Assembly (NCBI RefSeq): GCF_001316265.1
Contig: NZ_BBDN01000010.1
Coordinates: forward strand, 1 to 64,000
Direction of reading: 5' to 3'
From: Vulcanisaeta sp. JCM 16159
GTDB lineage: Archaea; Thermoproteota; Thermoprotei; Thermoproteales; Thermocladiaceae
DNA length: 64,000 nucleotides
Numbering within the stretch: position 1 is the stretch's first letter; each line of letters opens with the position of its first letter. The position numbers and the translations under genes were made by a program. Shown piece after piece: positions 35,928 to 47,188 of the stretch. Below the pieces are notes generated by a model. It saw only the letters and a list, made by a program, of their open reading frames with translations, did not search any database and was not told where the DNA came from.

Positions 35928-36496
35928 CTAAACCGGCTGAGGTGGTTCCTTAATGATCACTAAGGGTTCGCCAGAGCCTATGTAATGCTTGATCCACTTA
36001 TTTCTTAAGGCTATGTTCAGTCCAGGGTCTAAATGCGGCTTCACGGTCTTTATAAACCTGGCTATTGATTCCTTCTCGTGGATCACCAGGTAGAGTTTAC
36101 CGTCATTGCCGGGAAATACATTGCTATTAATACCCAGGAACTTCAATGCAATCCTCAATGCAAGCCCCAGTGATTTATTCGGTATCCTAATGCTGAGTAC
36201 GAAATTGGGGACATCAAGGCTGGGTTCTGGGTCGATTAATTCCCCATAAAAGTCATAAAGCCCTCTGAACAATTTAATCCAATCATTAACGTTGAAAAAC
36301 ATTAGTAACCTGGTTGGTTTCTGCAGGATTTTACTTACCTCATCGCATAGACTACCTGTTGCATTGAGAATGTTATTACTCATGGTGATCCCCGGTTCCA
36401 ATGACCTCGCGTAGTCAACGGCGTCAGAAAAGCCTCAATGCTTCTCCACCTCACTGAGCACTCGTTCATGAAGGCGCCAATTAGGTAAGGGTTCAC
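35928..36496 (-). CDS. LAGLIDADG-like protein, degenerate, one frame break
   Basis: About 190 residues from GTG 36496 (VNPYLIGAFMNECSVRWR). A T-run break near 36430 needs one base. The second part has LSIRIPNKSLGLALRIALKF and LGINSNVFPGNDGKLYLVIH, EKESIARFIKTVKPHLDPGL, which resembles the L-x-x-L-x-x-x-LGI and final helix of a LAGLIDADG homing endonuclease half. The first motif is degenerate (LIGAFMNEC). It lies beside pus10, in the opposite orientation. Classification is tentative. Confidence 0.35.
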
Positions 36497-36556
36497 GAAG
36501 AACCTCTTAATTATATGCTTTAATATACTTATACTACGTCCAGTATACGCGTTGGT

Positions 36557-37794
36557 ATGAGTATTGAGAGGGCCATGGACATACTGAGGAAGTACCCACT
36601 ATGCAATCACTGCCTGGGTAGGTTATTCGCTAGATTAGGCACAGGGCTTGATAATGAGGAGAGGGGTAGGGCGATTAAGGACTACCTATTAATGAGGATT
36701 CATGAGAGGATATTAAATGAGGGACTAAGCGATGAGTTGCTCAATGATATTAAGGCACTGGCGATGAGTGGTCATGAACCAAGCATAAAATTCCTAAGTA
36801 ATATGGGGATTAATGTATCGCCGGTCAAATGCTACGTGTGCGGCGACAACATCTTCACTAGGCTTAATGAGTGGGCCGATAATATTGCGAATAGCCTTAG
36901 GTCCCTTGGTATTGAGTTTAGGTCCTTTAGGCTTGGTAGTAAGGTGCCGCTGGATATACTGAGTAGGGAGTTAAGTATAACCACCGAGTTCAACGTATCG
37001 AGTGCTGAGTCCATCAAGCGCGAGATAAATAGGGAGTTGGGTAAGAGGGTCTCAGCAATACTCGGCGTACCATTCAATAGGGAGGAGCCTGACGTGGAGG
37101 TGGTCATAGACATTAACACGGGCTCCGTGGAGACGCAGGTAATGCCAATATACATATTGGCTAGGTATAGGAAGGTACATAGGCTAGTTAATGGGGAGGG
37201 CAGGTAAGGTGGCCCATTGATAGGGTAATGCAGGCCTATGGGGCTAAGGACGTGGTAATACACACAGGCGGTGAGGACCCAATGGGCACAAGAGTCCTTG
37301 GTAACGGTAGACCAGTAATACTGCAGGTAATTAGGCCCAGTAAGAGACCCGGCATTAATGATGTTTACGCATTACTTAGGGATTCAGACTATGACATTAT
37401 GCTTGACAACCTATCCAGGGTTAGGGCCTCCGCAGTTATTAGGATGAAGGCTAGGGTCAGGGATTACGTAATTACGTACAGGGTCCTGGCAATTACGGAT
37501 AACCCAGTCACCGACGATAACATTAAGTCGCTACGTGACTACTTCAGGAATAGGCAAGTGGTTCAGGTGTTTAGGCGTGGCCGTAGGGTTAGGAGGAGGG
37601 TTAGCATGGTTTACGAGCTTGATGGTAGGGTTGTTAGGGGTAGGCTTGTGGAGTTCCTGGTTAGGTGCCAGGGCAACCTATACATTAGGGGTTTTGTACA
37701 TGGTGGTTTCGGTGATGTTGAGCCGAGTATTGCCGGCACGCTGGGCTTTGGTATTAGGCCTATCGAGGTTGATATACTCGGCATAAGTGATTGA
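36557..37794 (+). CDS. pus10: tRNA pseudouridine synthase Pus10, one frame break
   Basis: About 412 residues. CNHCLGRLFARLGTGLDNEE at the N-terminus and a CYVCGDN zinc pair at about residue 92, then a THUMP-like middle. One base is missing near 37203. The catalytic domain begins QVRWPIDRV, then HTGGEDPMGTRVLGNGRPVI, where the catalytic Asp sits in GGED (usually GRED), and EFLVRCQGNLYIRGFVHG, GTLGFGIRPIEVDIL. Forms pseudouridine 54/55 in archaeal tRNA. The pus10-L21e-rpoF-DUF655 neighbourhood is conserved in archaea, though here L21e is inverted. Confidence 0.8.
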
Positions 37795-38117
37795 TCATGA
37801 TGCGGATGCCTTAGTCTCGGTGGATTGGGCCTTGAAGGGTACTATGTGGTCGGGGGTCGTTATTATGACCTTCCTCTTGCCGCCAATGTATATCTCGATC
37901 TCGTAGGCCTTACCCCTCCTGCCGATTATTGTGCCTACCTTGCCTGGTACCTCCTGTGAGGTGCTGTGGTTACGAATGTTGGGTCTATGTCAATTACGAC
38001 CTTATCACCGACATTATACTCATAGAGCCACCTGGAAATCCCTGGCCTACCCTTCTCCCTGGGCTTCTTTGTCAGTAGCTTCCTTGACTTGTAGCGTAGG
38101 CCGTGTGTTCGGTGCAC
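37795..38117 (-). CDS. rpl21e: Ribosomal protein L21e, one frame break
   Basis: About 107 residues from GTG 38117 (MHRTHGLRYKSRKLLTKKPR). The upstream frame is open but contains the TATA region (GCTTAAATAC near 38148), so the GTG is the likely start. Continues SRWLYEYNVGDKVVIDIDPT; one base is missing near 37946, then GKVGTIIGRRGKAYEIEIYI and GGKRKVIITTPDHIVPFKAQ. Large-subunit protein. It abuts pus10 tail to tail, with no gap. In other archaea the order pus10-L21e-rpoF is co-directional, and here L21e alone is inverted. Confidence 0.8.
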
Positions 38118-38228
38118 GATGAACCCCAAGCACCACAATTCTATGGAGTATTTAAGCATTCCCCTCATTAATGATCTATGTTCACCAATCCTTAAATTTA
38201 AATAGGGATTTTTATTAGGGATTTAATT
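38118..38228. promoter_or_regulatory. Bidirectional promoter region of L21e and rpoF
   Basis: An A+T-rich core TTAAATTTAAATAGGG near 38191-38206 can act as TATA box for the rpoF gene (start 38229). On the minus strand GCTTAAATAC near 38145-38154 lies about 30 bases before the L21e GTG. Confidence 0.4.
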
Positions 38229-38576
38229 GTGGTTAAGCGTATCATTAATTCTGAGGATATTTCCATGCCCGAGGCACTCAGGATTCTCGAGGAGAAACTA
38301 ATCAGTGTTAATCCTGGGATTACCAACGAGGTGGTCAATAACACCCTGGACTACCTCAGGAAATTCTCTAAGGTCGGTTCTGACAAGGCTAGGGAATTAA
38401 TTTCGGAATTGATGAAGAGGTTTGGTCTGGCTAGGTTAACAGCAATTCAGATAGTTGATTTAATGCCTCAGACTGCCGATGAGCTTAGGGTATTACTCGG
38501 GGCCGAGAAGAGGGAGTTTAGTGATAAGGATGTTGAGGAGATCCTGAACCTACTGAAGAGCGCCAGGGGTTCTTAA
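38229..38576 (+). CDS. rpo4: RNA polymerase subunit Rpo4/F (Rpb4)
   Basis: 115 residues, intact, from GTG 38229. RIINSEDISMPEALRILEEK, then helices GSDKARELISELMKRFGLAR and the C-terminal ADELRVLLGAEKREFSDKDV that is typical of archaeal Rpo4 HRDC-like part. It pairs with Rpo7 to form the stalk of RNA polymerase. DUF655 follows at 12 bases, in the conserved order. Confidence 0.8.
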   Translation: MVKRIINSEDISMPEALRILEEKLISVNPGITNEVVNNTLDYLRKFSKVGSDKARELISELMKRFGLARLTAIQIVDLMPQTADELRVLLGAEKREFSDKDVEEILNLLKSARGS

Positions 38577-38588
38577 GGGGTGTTCTGA

Positions 38589-39152
38589 ATGGTTAAGAGG
38601 GAGGACTATGCATACGTACTTGACGTAATACCTCCGGAGCAAATGCTCATTAAGGACCCGTCCCTCATCAAGAAGGGTTTTCCAAGGAATGAAGCCTATG
38701 TGCAGGCCATTGGTGAGCAGTACTTCACGCTCCTTGAGTTAACGCTTAAGCCTAACGCCACTGCCGAGGTTGGTGAGAGGGTTTACATAGGTAGTGGGAC
38801 TAGGGATAAGGTAAATAAGATTGTCAGGAGGATTAACTACGATGAGTTAACGAATGAGGCCAAGAACGCGCTCCCCGAGGTTGTTGCCAAGATTGTTAAG
38901 GCCCAGGAGAGTAAGTTCGTGGACTTCTTCAATAAGGCTGGGCCAATAACCCTTAAGATGCATAGTCTCGAGCTTCTCCGGGGCATTGGCAAGAAGACCC
39001 TTTGGCAAATACTTGAGGAGAGGAGGAAGAAGCCCTTCCAATCCTTTGATGATATAAAGAGTAGGGTTGGTATCGACCCTGAGAAGTTAATTATTGATAG
39101 GATATTGAGGGAACTGCAGGGTGCTGATCAGTATAGGATCTTCGTTAGTTAA
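38589..39152 (+). CDS. DUF655-family nucleic-acid-binding protein
   Basis: 187 residues, intact. REDYAYVLDVIPPEQMLIKD, AIGEQYFTLLELTLKPNATA and GERVYIGSGTRDKVNKIVRR form the N-terminal beta domain. The C-terminal part, HSLELLRGIGKKTLWQILEE with FQSFDDIKSRVG, is a helix-hairpin-helix pair. The family is co-located with rpoF and ksgA in archaea, with a suspected RNA-binding role. Confidence 0.8.
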   Translation: MVKREDYAYVLDVIPPEQMLIKDPSLIKKGFPRNEAYVQAIGEQYFTLLELTLKPNATAEVGERVYIGSGTRDKVNKIVRRINYDELTNEAKNALPEVVAKIVKAQESKFVDFFNKAGPITLKMHSLELLRGIGKKTLWQILEERRKKPFQSFDDIKSRVGIDPEKLIIDRILRELQGADQYRIFVS

Positions 39153-39158
39153 TTTTAA

Positions 39159-39557
39159 CTACCTAACCCTAATAATCTTCCTCCGCCCAGCAATATCCCA
39201 AACCTCAACCTCAACGCCCGGCTCGATTTTACCCTTAATATCTTCCTCAATTTGATTCTGCGGAACCTCAAACGTTGTATAGTTCCTCAAATCCATCAAC
39301 TGCCAGGAATCACCGACCTTAGCCACGACCTGGGCAACGAACTTCTCAATAATCGGCACCTCGACCTGGGCATCGGCAGGCACTATTAGGGTCCTCTTAA
39401 CATTATCGAAGACGCCAATACCCACAATCCTCACCTTGGCAGAGCCATGCTTACCAGTCTTGCTCTTTTCAACCTCGACTATCTTGCATGGTTCCCCATC
39501 AATCATTAGGTAACTGCCCTCCTTCACAGAACCTGCCTCCGTCGGCTTCGTTGACAT
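39159..39557 (-). CDS. eif5a: Translation factor aIF5A
   Basis: About 132 residues from ATG 39557 ([20 protein letters not shown]). A longer open frame upstream is not conserved in the family. The hypusine loop is [18 protein letters not shown], with Lys in TGKHG the site for deoxyhypusine. The C-terminal OB domain is ENYTTFEV-like and ends [13 protein letters not shown]. Relieves ribosome stalling at proline-rich sequences. Convergent with DUF655. Confidence 0.85.
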   Translation of the reverse strand: MSTKPTEAGSVKEGSYLMIDGEPCKIVEVEKSKTGKHGSAKVRIVGIGVFDNVKRTLIVPADAQVEVPIIEKFVAQVVAKVGDSWQLMDLRNYTTFEVPQNQIEEDIKGKIEPGVEVEVWDIAGRRKIIRVR

Positions 39558-39654
39558 ACAAGTCGATATACCTAAAGCTAATAAAAGGTTTTCTATCGAG
39601 TAATTCCCTGAGAAATTACTTATTAATTCACCTATCTGCATTAACCTGGTATTA

Positions 39655-40457
39655 ATGAGGATAATGATTTATATTGGCAAGTACGAGGATTATGCATTGG
39701 CGAAGTTGATAATCAATAGGCTTAGTAGTAATGGCGTAGAGATAGTGGCTGCCAGGGACGTGGAGGTTAAGAACCTCGGCGTACCGAGATGGGACGGCGC
39801 TCAAGGCGTTGATATAGCCATGGTAATTGGCGGAGATGGGACAGTACTAAGGTTTTTACACGAAATTATTAATTCCACGGACATACCCATATTTCATGTG
39901 GGTACTGGCAGGGTTAATTACCTGAGTGACGTGAGCGCCAGGGAGTTACCCCAGGTTCTTGATAAGATAGTTAAGGGTGAGTATACGATTGAGGAGAGGC
40001 TCACGTTAAAGGCTATTGCCGTGGACTTCGAGTGCACTGCGTTAAATGAGGTCTTGGTTAAGGGCGTTGATCCTGGTCACTTAATAAATGTTACGATTGT
40101 TGAGAATAGCGGTGAGGAGTTAATAAGGGCTAGGATGGATGGCGTCATAATAGCGACGCCCACGGGCTCCACGGCATACGCACTAGCGGCAGGGGGCCCG
40201 GCTGTCGATATTAGGTTGGCCGTGAAGTTAATAGTACCCCTAGCGCCCTTCTCCAGGGCCTTGGTCCCCATTATACACCCATACGAGATACCCATTAAGG
40301 TATTAACGAGTGAGGTGCTCACATACTCTGTGACGGCATTGTTGCGCAGAGGGGTGCCGAGATACGTATTACGCCGGGTGACCGGAGGGTTAGGTTTATC
40401 AGGACTCGTCAGTATAGGATGTATGATAGGTTGTTTAGGAGGTTATTCATACCATGA
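39655..40457 (+). CDS. nadK: NAD kinase, one frame break
   Basis: About 267 residues. [18 protein letters not shown] carries the GGDG motif. [20 protein letters not shown] and [20 protein letters not shown] (NE/D and GSTAY region) follow. Frame changes near 40330 (one base missing), after which the end reads [20 protein letters not shown] and [14 protein letters not shown]. Phosphorylates NAD to NADP. Stop and start of the next gene overlap (ATGA), an operon arrangement with the PIN protein. Confidence 0.8.
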
Positions 40458-40828
40458 GCCCTGGGGATACTGTGATACTTGACACATCGGCGATACTTCA
40501 TATGAGGGATTTACGCCCATTAATGGATATGGGCGACCTGGTGACTACGAATTACGTGATCAGCGAATTAAGGGATGCGAGGGCGGTTGTTATACCTGAA
40601 ATACTAAATATAAGCGTTTATGAGATTAGTGAGGATGAGGTTGCCAACGCCCGGAGGAATTACCACATACCGAGGTTACTAAGTGATGCCGATGTTTCAT
40701 TAATAGTCCTAGCCATGAGACTGAGGAATAAAAATCCACTGGTGATTACCGATGATTCAATGTTAATAAAATTCCTTAGGAAATTGAAGATTAGATATTC
40801 AGTGGTTTTCCTGAGAAGGCGTCAGTAG
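40454..40828 (+). CDS. PIN-domain protein
   Basis: 124 residues, intact. DTVILDTSAILHMRDLRPLM has the first conserved Asp, LVTTNYVISELRDARAVVIP the Glu, and LLSDADVSLIVLAMRLRNK, PLVITDDSMLIKFLRKLKIR the last three acidic positions (SDAD and TDD). The layout resembles the PIN part of Nob1-type rRNA endonucleases, but the zinc ribbon is absent. Cotranscribed with nadK. A stand-alone RNase or a Nob1 homologue is possible. Confidence 0.65.
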   Translation: MSPGDTVILDTSAILHMRDLRPLMDMGDLVTTNYVISELRDARAVVIPEILNISVYEISEDEVANARRNYHIPRLLSDADVSLIVLAMRLRNKNPLVITDDSMLIKFLRKLKIRYSVVFLRRRQ

Positions 40829-41375
40829 GGCCTTGGCCTTAACTTGAGCTTCCTTGGTGCGTTCTCCTCAGGTATCTCGGCACCGGCCAACTCTATCGTT
40901 ACGGTGTCCTGAAACCAGGGTGTTGACCTACCGAAGGCCCTGGGCATGTAGTTCCTGATCTTACGACCCTTATGAACGGCAGCATGGACAATGACCACAT
41001 TATCAACATTGAGACCCCTATAATTGGCATTGTTCTCGAGGTTCTTAAGAACCTCCAGGTATGCCCTGGCAACCCTAACGGGCCACTTGGCCACTGGCCA
41101 GCCCTCCCAGGGCGTTGTGTGGTGTGCCTGCTTCTTGGTGAACCTCCTTATTGGTATTGGGGCCTTCATCTTAATGACGTTATTCAGGTACTCCTCGGCC
41201 TGCTTAATGGTGAAGCCCCTAATGAACCTGGCGACCTCAACAGCTTCTTCCAACTAATCCTATACTCATAGCCAAGGGCCTTAACCACTTGGTCCTCGGT
41301 AATACTCGCTCCATAAGTCTCCCTAACCCTCCTTATGATATCCTCCGCATCAATGCTCCAGTCAATCCTAGCCAT
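40822..41375 (-). CDS. rpl22: Ribosomal protein uL22, one frame break
   Basis: About 184 residues. MARIDWSIDAEDIIRRVRET at the start, a break near 41255 (one base missing), then EVARFIRGFTIKQAEEYLNN, PIPIRRFTKKQAHHTTPWEG, VARAYLEVLKNLENNANYRG and NVVIVHAAVHKGRKIRNYMP. The beta hairpin and final TIELAGAEIPEENAPRKLKL are typical of archaeal L22. It stands alone outside the usual S19-L22-S3 cluster. Confidence 0.8.
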
Positions 41376-41441
41376 ACCCAAACCAACGCGAGTAATGCAA
41401 TATAAAAATATTTACCTACCGTAATTCACGAGGCAAATAAC

Positions 41442-42639
41442 CTACACGTCACTATAGACCTCCTTGATCAATTGTAAGTATACATATATGGACTTAATAA
41501 TGTCATTAACCTCTACGTACTCGTCAGGTCCATGGGCACTGTTGATATTGCCAGGTCCATATGTCAATGCGTCTATGCCGGCTCTCTGTAAGTAACGAGT
41601 GTCAACAGGAACCCTTGATACGCCTACCCTGGGACTTATACGTAGTACATTACCTATGGCATTAATCAACTTATTTAACAACCTTGATCGGTCATTTAGT
41701 GCCGATTCTATCTTACTTACTACGTAAATATCTATGGCCGATTTAATACCGCCCCTTAACTCGTTCATGTAATTTATTAATTCATTAAGTGCTGTCTCAA
41801 CATCCTCGTTTGGTAGTATCCTTCTATCTATTGAAAATTGAAAGTAATCAGGCACGAGATTACGAGAATTACCACCCCTAACGAAACCTCCTAATGTAAT
41901 AGCCGCCCCCTCGCCCATGAACTGCCTACCCTCAATCCTAGGCTTCAACTCCTTAATTAATGCATAGGCCTCCCTAACGCCGTCCTCGAAGGCATTAACT
42001 CCATACCAAGGCTGCGCGGCATGGCTTGGTATGCCCCTAACAATAACATCCAATTGTAGTATTCCCATACTACCAATCCACACCGTGTCAAGCCCAGTGG
42101 GTTCTGCTACTATGGCATAATCAGGCTTACTAACCTGGTCGATGAGGTAATTAACGCCTGTTAAGCCGCCGATCTCCTCATCTGGGGTGAAGGAGAATTC
42201 GACACACCCATGAAAGTCCTTAGCTTCACTAAGTTTCTTTGCTAGTAATACCAGGCTGTCACACCGCCTTATCATCAGACGCGCCTCTACCGTAAATCCT
42301 ATCATTAATAAGAACGGGCCTAAAGGGTTCCGTAATTAACCAGCCTCCCCCTCCAGGAACCACATCATAGTGGGCATTAAAATGAATCCTATGGTCCTTG
42401 GAATTACACAGTTCAGCCATTAGTATGTATCTTGGGTAATCAATATACTCAGGATAATACCTCTCAATCACTGGCTTAGGTACCTCGATTATCCTCGTAC
42501 TCAACCCAAAGTCCATTAACAACCTATCTAGGTAAGTTACGATTTCCAGGTAATTCTCGCCAGGCGGTGCTACCGTCCTCAGCCCAATTAGGTCCATTAA
42601 TACGTTAATTGCCTGCCTAGTGAGTTCACTCATCTTCAC
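41442..42639 (-). CDS. M20-family metallopeptidase (ArgE/DapE type), two frame breaks
   Basis: About 399 residues. HFNAHYDVVPGGGGWLITEP holds the first metal His and Asp. GRGASDDKAGV follows after repair near 42264 and 42255 (two missing bases within about 12). Then SFTPDEEIGGLTGVNYLIDQ with the catalytic Glu pair, YAIVAEPTGLDTVWIGSMGI, a dimerisation domain and the last His in YGPGNINSAHGPDEYVEV. Substrate unclear: arginine, lysine or diaminopimelate precursors are all possible. Start overlaps the upstream glycosyltransferase end. Confidence 0.75.
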
Positions 42640-43586
42640 TTAATTCATTATATATTGCTAATAATTCCTTACCAACAATACCCGGTGAGTGCCTTTGGGT
42701 AACAATAGCCTTAGCCCTGGCGCCAAGCTCCATGGCGTAATCAGGGTAGTTTATGAGCTCCTTAGCACCATCCAGGAAGCACTTAACGTCATCGACCTCG
42801 CACAATATGCCGCCGTCACCAACAACCTCGGGCACCGAATCCACGTTAGACGCGACGACGGGTATCCCCATACTCATAGCCTCAAGTGCTGTGAATCCAT
42901 AAGCCTCACCCTGGTTGGGAAGAGAAGTACGTCAAATTCGGCCATTAACTTAAGTAGTTCATCCCTCCTCATTGGACTGTGGTACTCAATACCCTCAATC
43001 CTCCTTGGGCTTTTACCAACATAAACCTTCCTAACATGCCTTGGTAATTTAGACATTACGTTCTCTGCAATATCACCACCCTTTCTATGGTATTCAACGC
43101 CGACGAAGCCCACTGTCATCTTATTATCGATTTTCCTAAAGCTCGTCCTCATTGGCGGTGGCACAACCCTAACGTCCCTAAACCCCTCCTCCTCAAGGCC
43201 CTCCTTACTCCATTGTGTCCAGGTTATCACTACCACGTTATCCCTATTGAATAAGTACCTAAAGGTCTTTACAGCAAGCCCATATAGCGAGTCCCTCCTT
43301 GATTTGCCCATGTACTTCTCGAAGAAGTTGAATATTGGTTGGTCAATTTCCTGAACCAGGGTGTGCGTGGTATGAATAGGTTCAGGAAGAATGCATGGGT
43401 TAGACCCTTAATCTTAAGGGAGTATATGGGCTCTATTATGGCCTTGAGAAACCACTTTGATGAATTAATTGTTTCATTAGCAACTTTATAACTAATGCCT
43501 GGGGGTGGATATTCAAGTCTCAGCCTTACCCCAGTCCTCATTTCCCCAGAAACCCTATTCCTACTTACTATAATATTTACAAGCAT
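42626..43586 (-). CDS. Glycosyltransferase family 4 protein, two frame breaks
   Basis: About 320 residues over three segments with breaks near 43355 and 42895 (each one G missing). N-terminal part YKVANETINSSKWFLKAIIE, middle VITWTQWSKEGLEEEGFRDV and TVGFVGVEYHRKGGDIAENV (the start of the GT-B donor domain), KVYVGKSPRRIEGIEYHSPM, and the donor-binding end PTRVEAYGFTALEAMSMGIP with VVASNVDSVPEVVGDGGILC. Retaining GT-B enzyme of cell-surface or glycoprotein synthesis. Overlaps the M20 start by 14 bases. Confidence 0.7.
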
Positions 43587-43697
43587 AGATTAGGTTGAAT
43601 AGACACAGGATTATTATAAATATTTAATTTCCCTTTGCAATTCTCTGTCACTCATTATTAGTCTCACGTTAGTATGGCGTAGCCGCTCAACAATAAG

Positions 43698-46011
43698 TTA
43701 GAGGTAATCAAGCAATGAACCACGTCTCCTATTATAACCCGATTTACTGCCCTCTTGTTTCGTAACCTCCACCGTTGATGATTTCATTACTTTACCCTCC
43801 TTAATTAATTTCCTGGCCTGCTCAACTATCGAGTGGGCAAGCTTATCACCAAAACCCCTAATAGTGCTTATGACCCTCGGATCCGCATTGGCTAAGTCCT
43901 CAATGCTCCTGAAGCCAGCATTATAAAGTGCCCTAGCTCTGGCCCTGCCAATGCCTTCGAGGTTTGTTACGAATTCGATCAACTCATCTTTAACGCCGTA
44001 TGTCAACCTCCACCTAAGTATGTTCAGTCTCTCCTCATGTCTTCTCATGTTGAGGGCATTGGCAAGCTTAGTCACCGCGCTGGCTAACCAATCCATCAAG
44101 TCACTATATACTCTCAAATCACCGGGTCCCACGTCATAGTTCTTATACAGCTCATCCTCAGAAACCTCGTTAGCCCAGTCAAGGAGCATCACTGCGGTCT
44201 TCACCGTGGAGAGGTAATCCTCAACCTCCTCATCCTCAAACTCCCCGTTCTCAATCTCATCCCTAGTAATTGGTGGCTTAATCAATAGGTAATCCCAGTT
44301 ATCGAGTACGAGTTCCAGGTAATCCTCAATCTCATTCCTCCTAACCCTCAGCCTCGGCACCTCTGGTGACTGAACAATTAAGTGAACGTAGCCTAGGTTG
44401 TTAGTCTCATCCCTAGTCCTAAGTCCACGAATATAGGTATTCGCTGTGTACGGGTCCAGGTATAGGTTATTTAGTAATGAACAGTGCTGTTGCGGATACG
44501 TAATCATCCCTCCTCTCAAGGAACCCCGACTCAACCAGAAAGTTAATGATGTCATCTACCCTCCTCCTCAACAGGTCTCTAAGGAATTCATTCCTGTGAA
44601 AGCCACCTTGCACGTAACCGAGGTTGATGATATGAACCTCATCACGTCATCAATGCTTGAGGCATAGCCACTGGCTATTGCCGATAGTATGTGCGTGGCC
44701 ATGTTCTTATCAGTCAGGAACTTGGACTTTATGTCCTCAACCTTAGCACCTATATAGTTCCTAATTAGGTAATCAACCTCATCCTCGCCCCTGGCAATGA
44801 GTATAGCCTCGCCGTACGGGTCAAGCCCAGGCCTACCGGCCCTACCAGCCATCTGCTTGTACTCCATCACGGGGAGCTCCTCCATGCCAATGCCGGCTCG
44901 TACCTCCTATACTCATGGATAATAACCCTCCTCGCCGGTAAATTAACGCCTGCGGCCAGTGTTGTTGTCGCAACAACGACCTTGATCAGCCTATCCCTAA
45001 AGGATGATTCTATGATTGTCCTGGTTTCCATGTCGAGACCAGCATGATGAAACGCAACACCGCATCTAACAGTTTTCGATAACTCCTCACCAAGCAACTT
45101 GGATTGGGAGGCCTCGATTATTGCGCCAGAAATCCTCGCTAATGTGTTAGGTTCTATGAGCTTTGTGCCGTAATTGCATACGTAGTGGGCGATTTGCTGG
45201 GCGAGCTTGACGGTGTTTGCCCTTGAGTTAGTGAATACAAGAGCTTGACCACCATTAATTATCGTATCCATCACAAGCGTTAATACGGGATTGCCCAAGT
45301 CCTTAATAGTCTCCCTGGACCCATCAGCATAGTAAATAACTCCATCATAGTACACACCCTCTCTAAGCTTCACGGGTCTCCAATCAGAGATCACGAGTTC
45401 CGCATTTAGGTAATTTGCGACCTCTTCGGCATTACCCACGGTAGCCGACAGGGCAAGCATCTGGTATTAAGACCCAGTGCTTTTACCTTTGCAATTATTG
45501 ATTCGATGGTTGGGCCTCTCCTATCATCATCAATATAGTGAATCTCATCAATAACCAAAACACCGACCTGCCTAAGCCACTCAGCCCTATGTCTCAGTAT
45601 GCTGTCGAGCTTCTCATACGTGGTAACCACTATGTCATAATTCATGAGCCAGGCATCCTCCCTATCATACTCACCGGTTGTTACGGCAATCCTAACGCCG
45701 AGTCTCTCGTAAATCCTCAAGTCCCTGGCCTTCTCGTAGGCCAGGGCCCTCAGTGGTACGGCCATTATTGCCTTAACATTTCTCGTAAGCACGGCATTTA
45801 CCATTGCCAATTCAGCCATTAGGGTCTTCCCAGTGGCTGTGCTTGTGCACATGACGATGTTCCTACCATCAAACAAGCCCTTGCGCACGGCCTCCTCCTG
45901 CGGTGGGTAAAGTTCCTGAATGCCTCTCTCCCTAATTATGAAATCCCTCAATATGTCTGGAAGCGGCAAATCAGTAACGCGCAAACCAATCAACCAATTA
46001 CCAATCTTCAA
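43698..46011 (-). CDS. hel308: Hel308-type Ski2-like DNA helicase, three frame breaks
   Basis: About 772 codons spanned by the locus. IQELYPPQEEAVRKGLFDG Q-motif region, MCTSTATGKTLMAELAMVNA (Walker A ATGKT), AVPLRALAYEKARDL, VLVIDEIHYIDDD (DEIH box), SATVGNAEEVANYLNAEL. Breaks near 45455, 44895 and 44560 join the segments FHHAGLDMETRTIIESSFRD, TTTLAAGVNLPARRVIIHEY, MEYKQMAGRAGRPGLDPYGE and, after repair, FHRNEFLRDLLRRRVDDII. The C-terminus carries the helix-hairpin-helix NLEGIGRARARALYNAGFRS of Hel308. Unwinds branched DNA at stalled forks. Confidence 0.8.
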
Positions 46012-46038
46012 CAGGATTAATAAAGAGTTAAGGCCTTA

Positions 46039-47162
46039 TCAAACGCATAATTCATGGGCCTCAGTATCAATATCCCAAGTACTCGGCCAATTACCACCAA
46101 ACCTATCAATTAGGTATGGCCTTGCGTAGTCAGGCCATGAACCATCAAGCACGTAATTAGTAACGGCCAGGGCGAGGGCAGGGCCAACCTCGGCCCCATA
46201 CCCATTAAACCCACCAATAAGGAGTAGTCCATCATTGATGGTGCCAATCACAGGTCTCGTGTCTGGTGTTCCCTCGCAATAACCAAACCTGGAACCAATG
46301 AGCCTGGCCCTACCGAGCCTGGCTCTAACCTTTTTTTTCTGACCTCGTCTAGGAAATCATTGTCGACACCCCTCTCCCTGCCTGGTTCCGTGACCTTAAA
46401 ATTGCCATCACCGCCAACGATTATCGAAAGCCTCAAACCGCTTAATGCATTATCGAACATGGAACCAAGGGGTCTCACGTAAATGCCGAGAACGTAATCA
46501 TAAATTATATCATTCACCACCCTACCAAGGAACGCCGCTGCTTGGCACTTATAGGGCAGTAATGGCACCTTTAAATTGGCGTTCTTAATGATCATGGAAT
46601 TCCAAGCACCAGAGGCAATAATTACGTAGTCACCACGGAACTCTCTACCATTTACCAAAACCTTAATGCCACCATTAACAAACTTAATACTTGCGAAGCC
46701 ATTAACGTAGTTGATGCCCTTGATCTTACGAACCCTACTTATTAATAATGGGTAATTAACGAGGTTATCACCATTACTACTAAGTATGTAAACCTCCTCT
46801 TCACTAACCCTCTTGATACCGTACTCACTTACGTCGCTTATGATTCGCGTACTTGCCCCAGCGTCATGCCACATACTCATTATTTGCTTGGTATCGTTAT
46901 AGCACGTAGTTGGTATTATCGTGATCGAATCCACGGGTCTCAACACGTTGGTCCCAACTTCCCTGGACAATTCCCCATACACATCCTCACTGATCCTTGC
47001 CAGCCTTATGTCCTCAGGAAACCTCAGGAGCTTTGAGTGGATAAGTGGGAACCTTGGCTTTTGTAGGTCTGAGTTTATCAGTGTGACGTTTACATTCCTC
47101 GAACTAAATAAGTACGTGAGCACTGTCCCTATAACACCTCCGCCAATTATCACGACATTCAT
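46039..47162 (-). CDS. FAD-dependent oxidoreductase (DAO family), one frame break
   Basis: About 374 residues. NVVIIGGGVIGTVLTYLFSS (dinucleotide fold), VLRPVDSITIIPTTC, DYVIIASGAWNSMIIKNANL, PLLPYKCQAAAFLGRV. One base missing in an A run near 46335; repaired, RKKKVRARLGRARLIGSRFG, RPVIGTINDGLLLIGGFNGY and GAEVGPALALAVTNYVLDGS (the second FAD motif). Glycine/D-amino-acid oxidase or opine dehydrogenase-like, no clear substrate. It follows thrB (27-base gap) in the same direction. Confidence 0.65.
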
Positions 47163-47188
47163 GCACTGTCCAGACCTGGAATTAGGTA

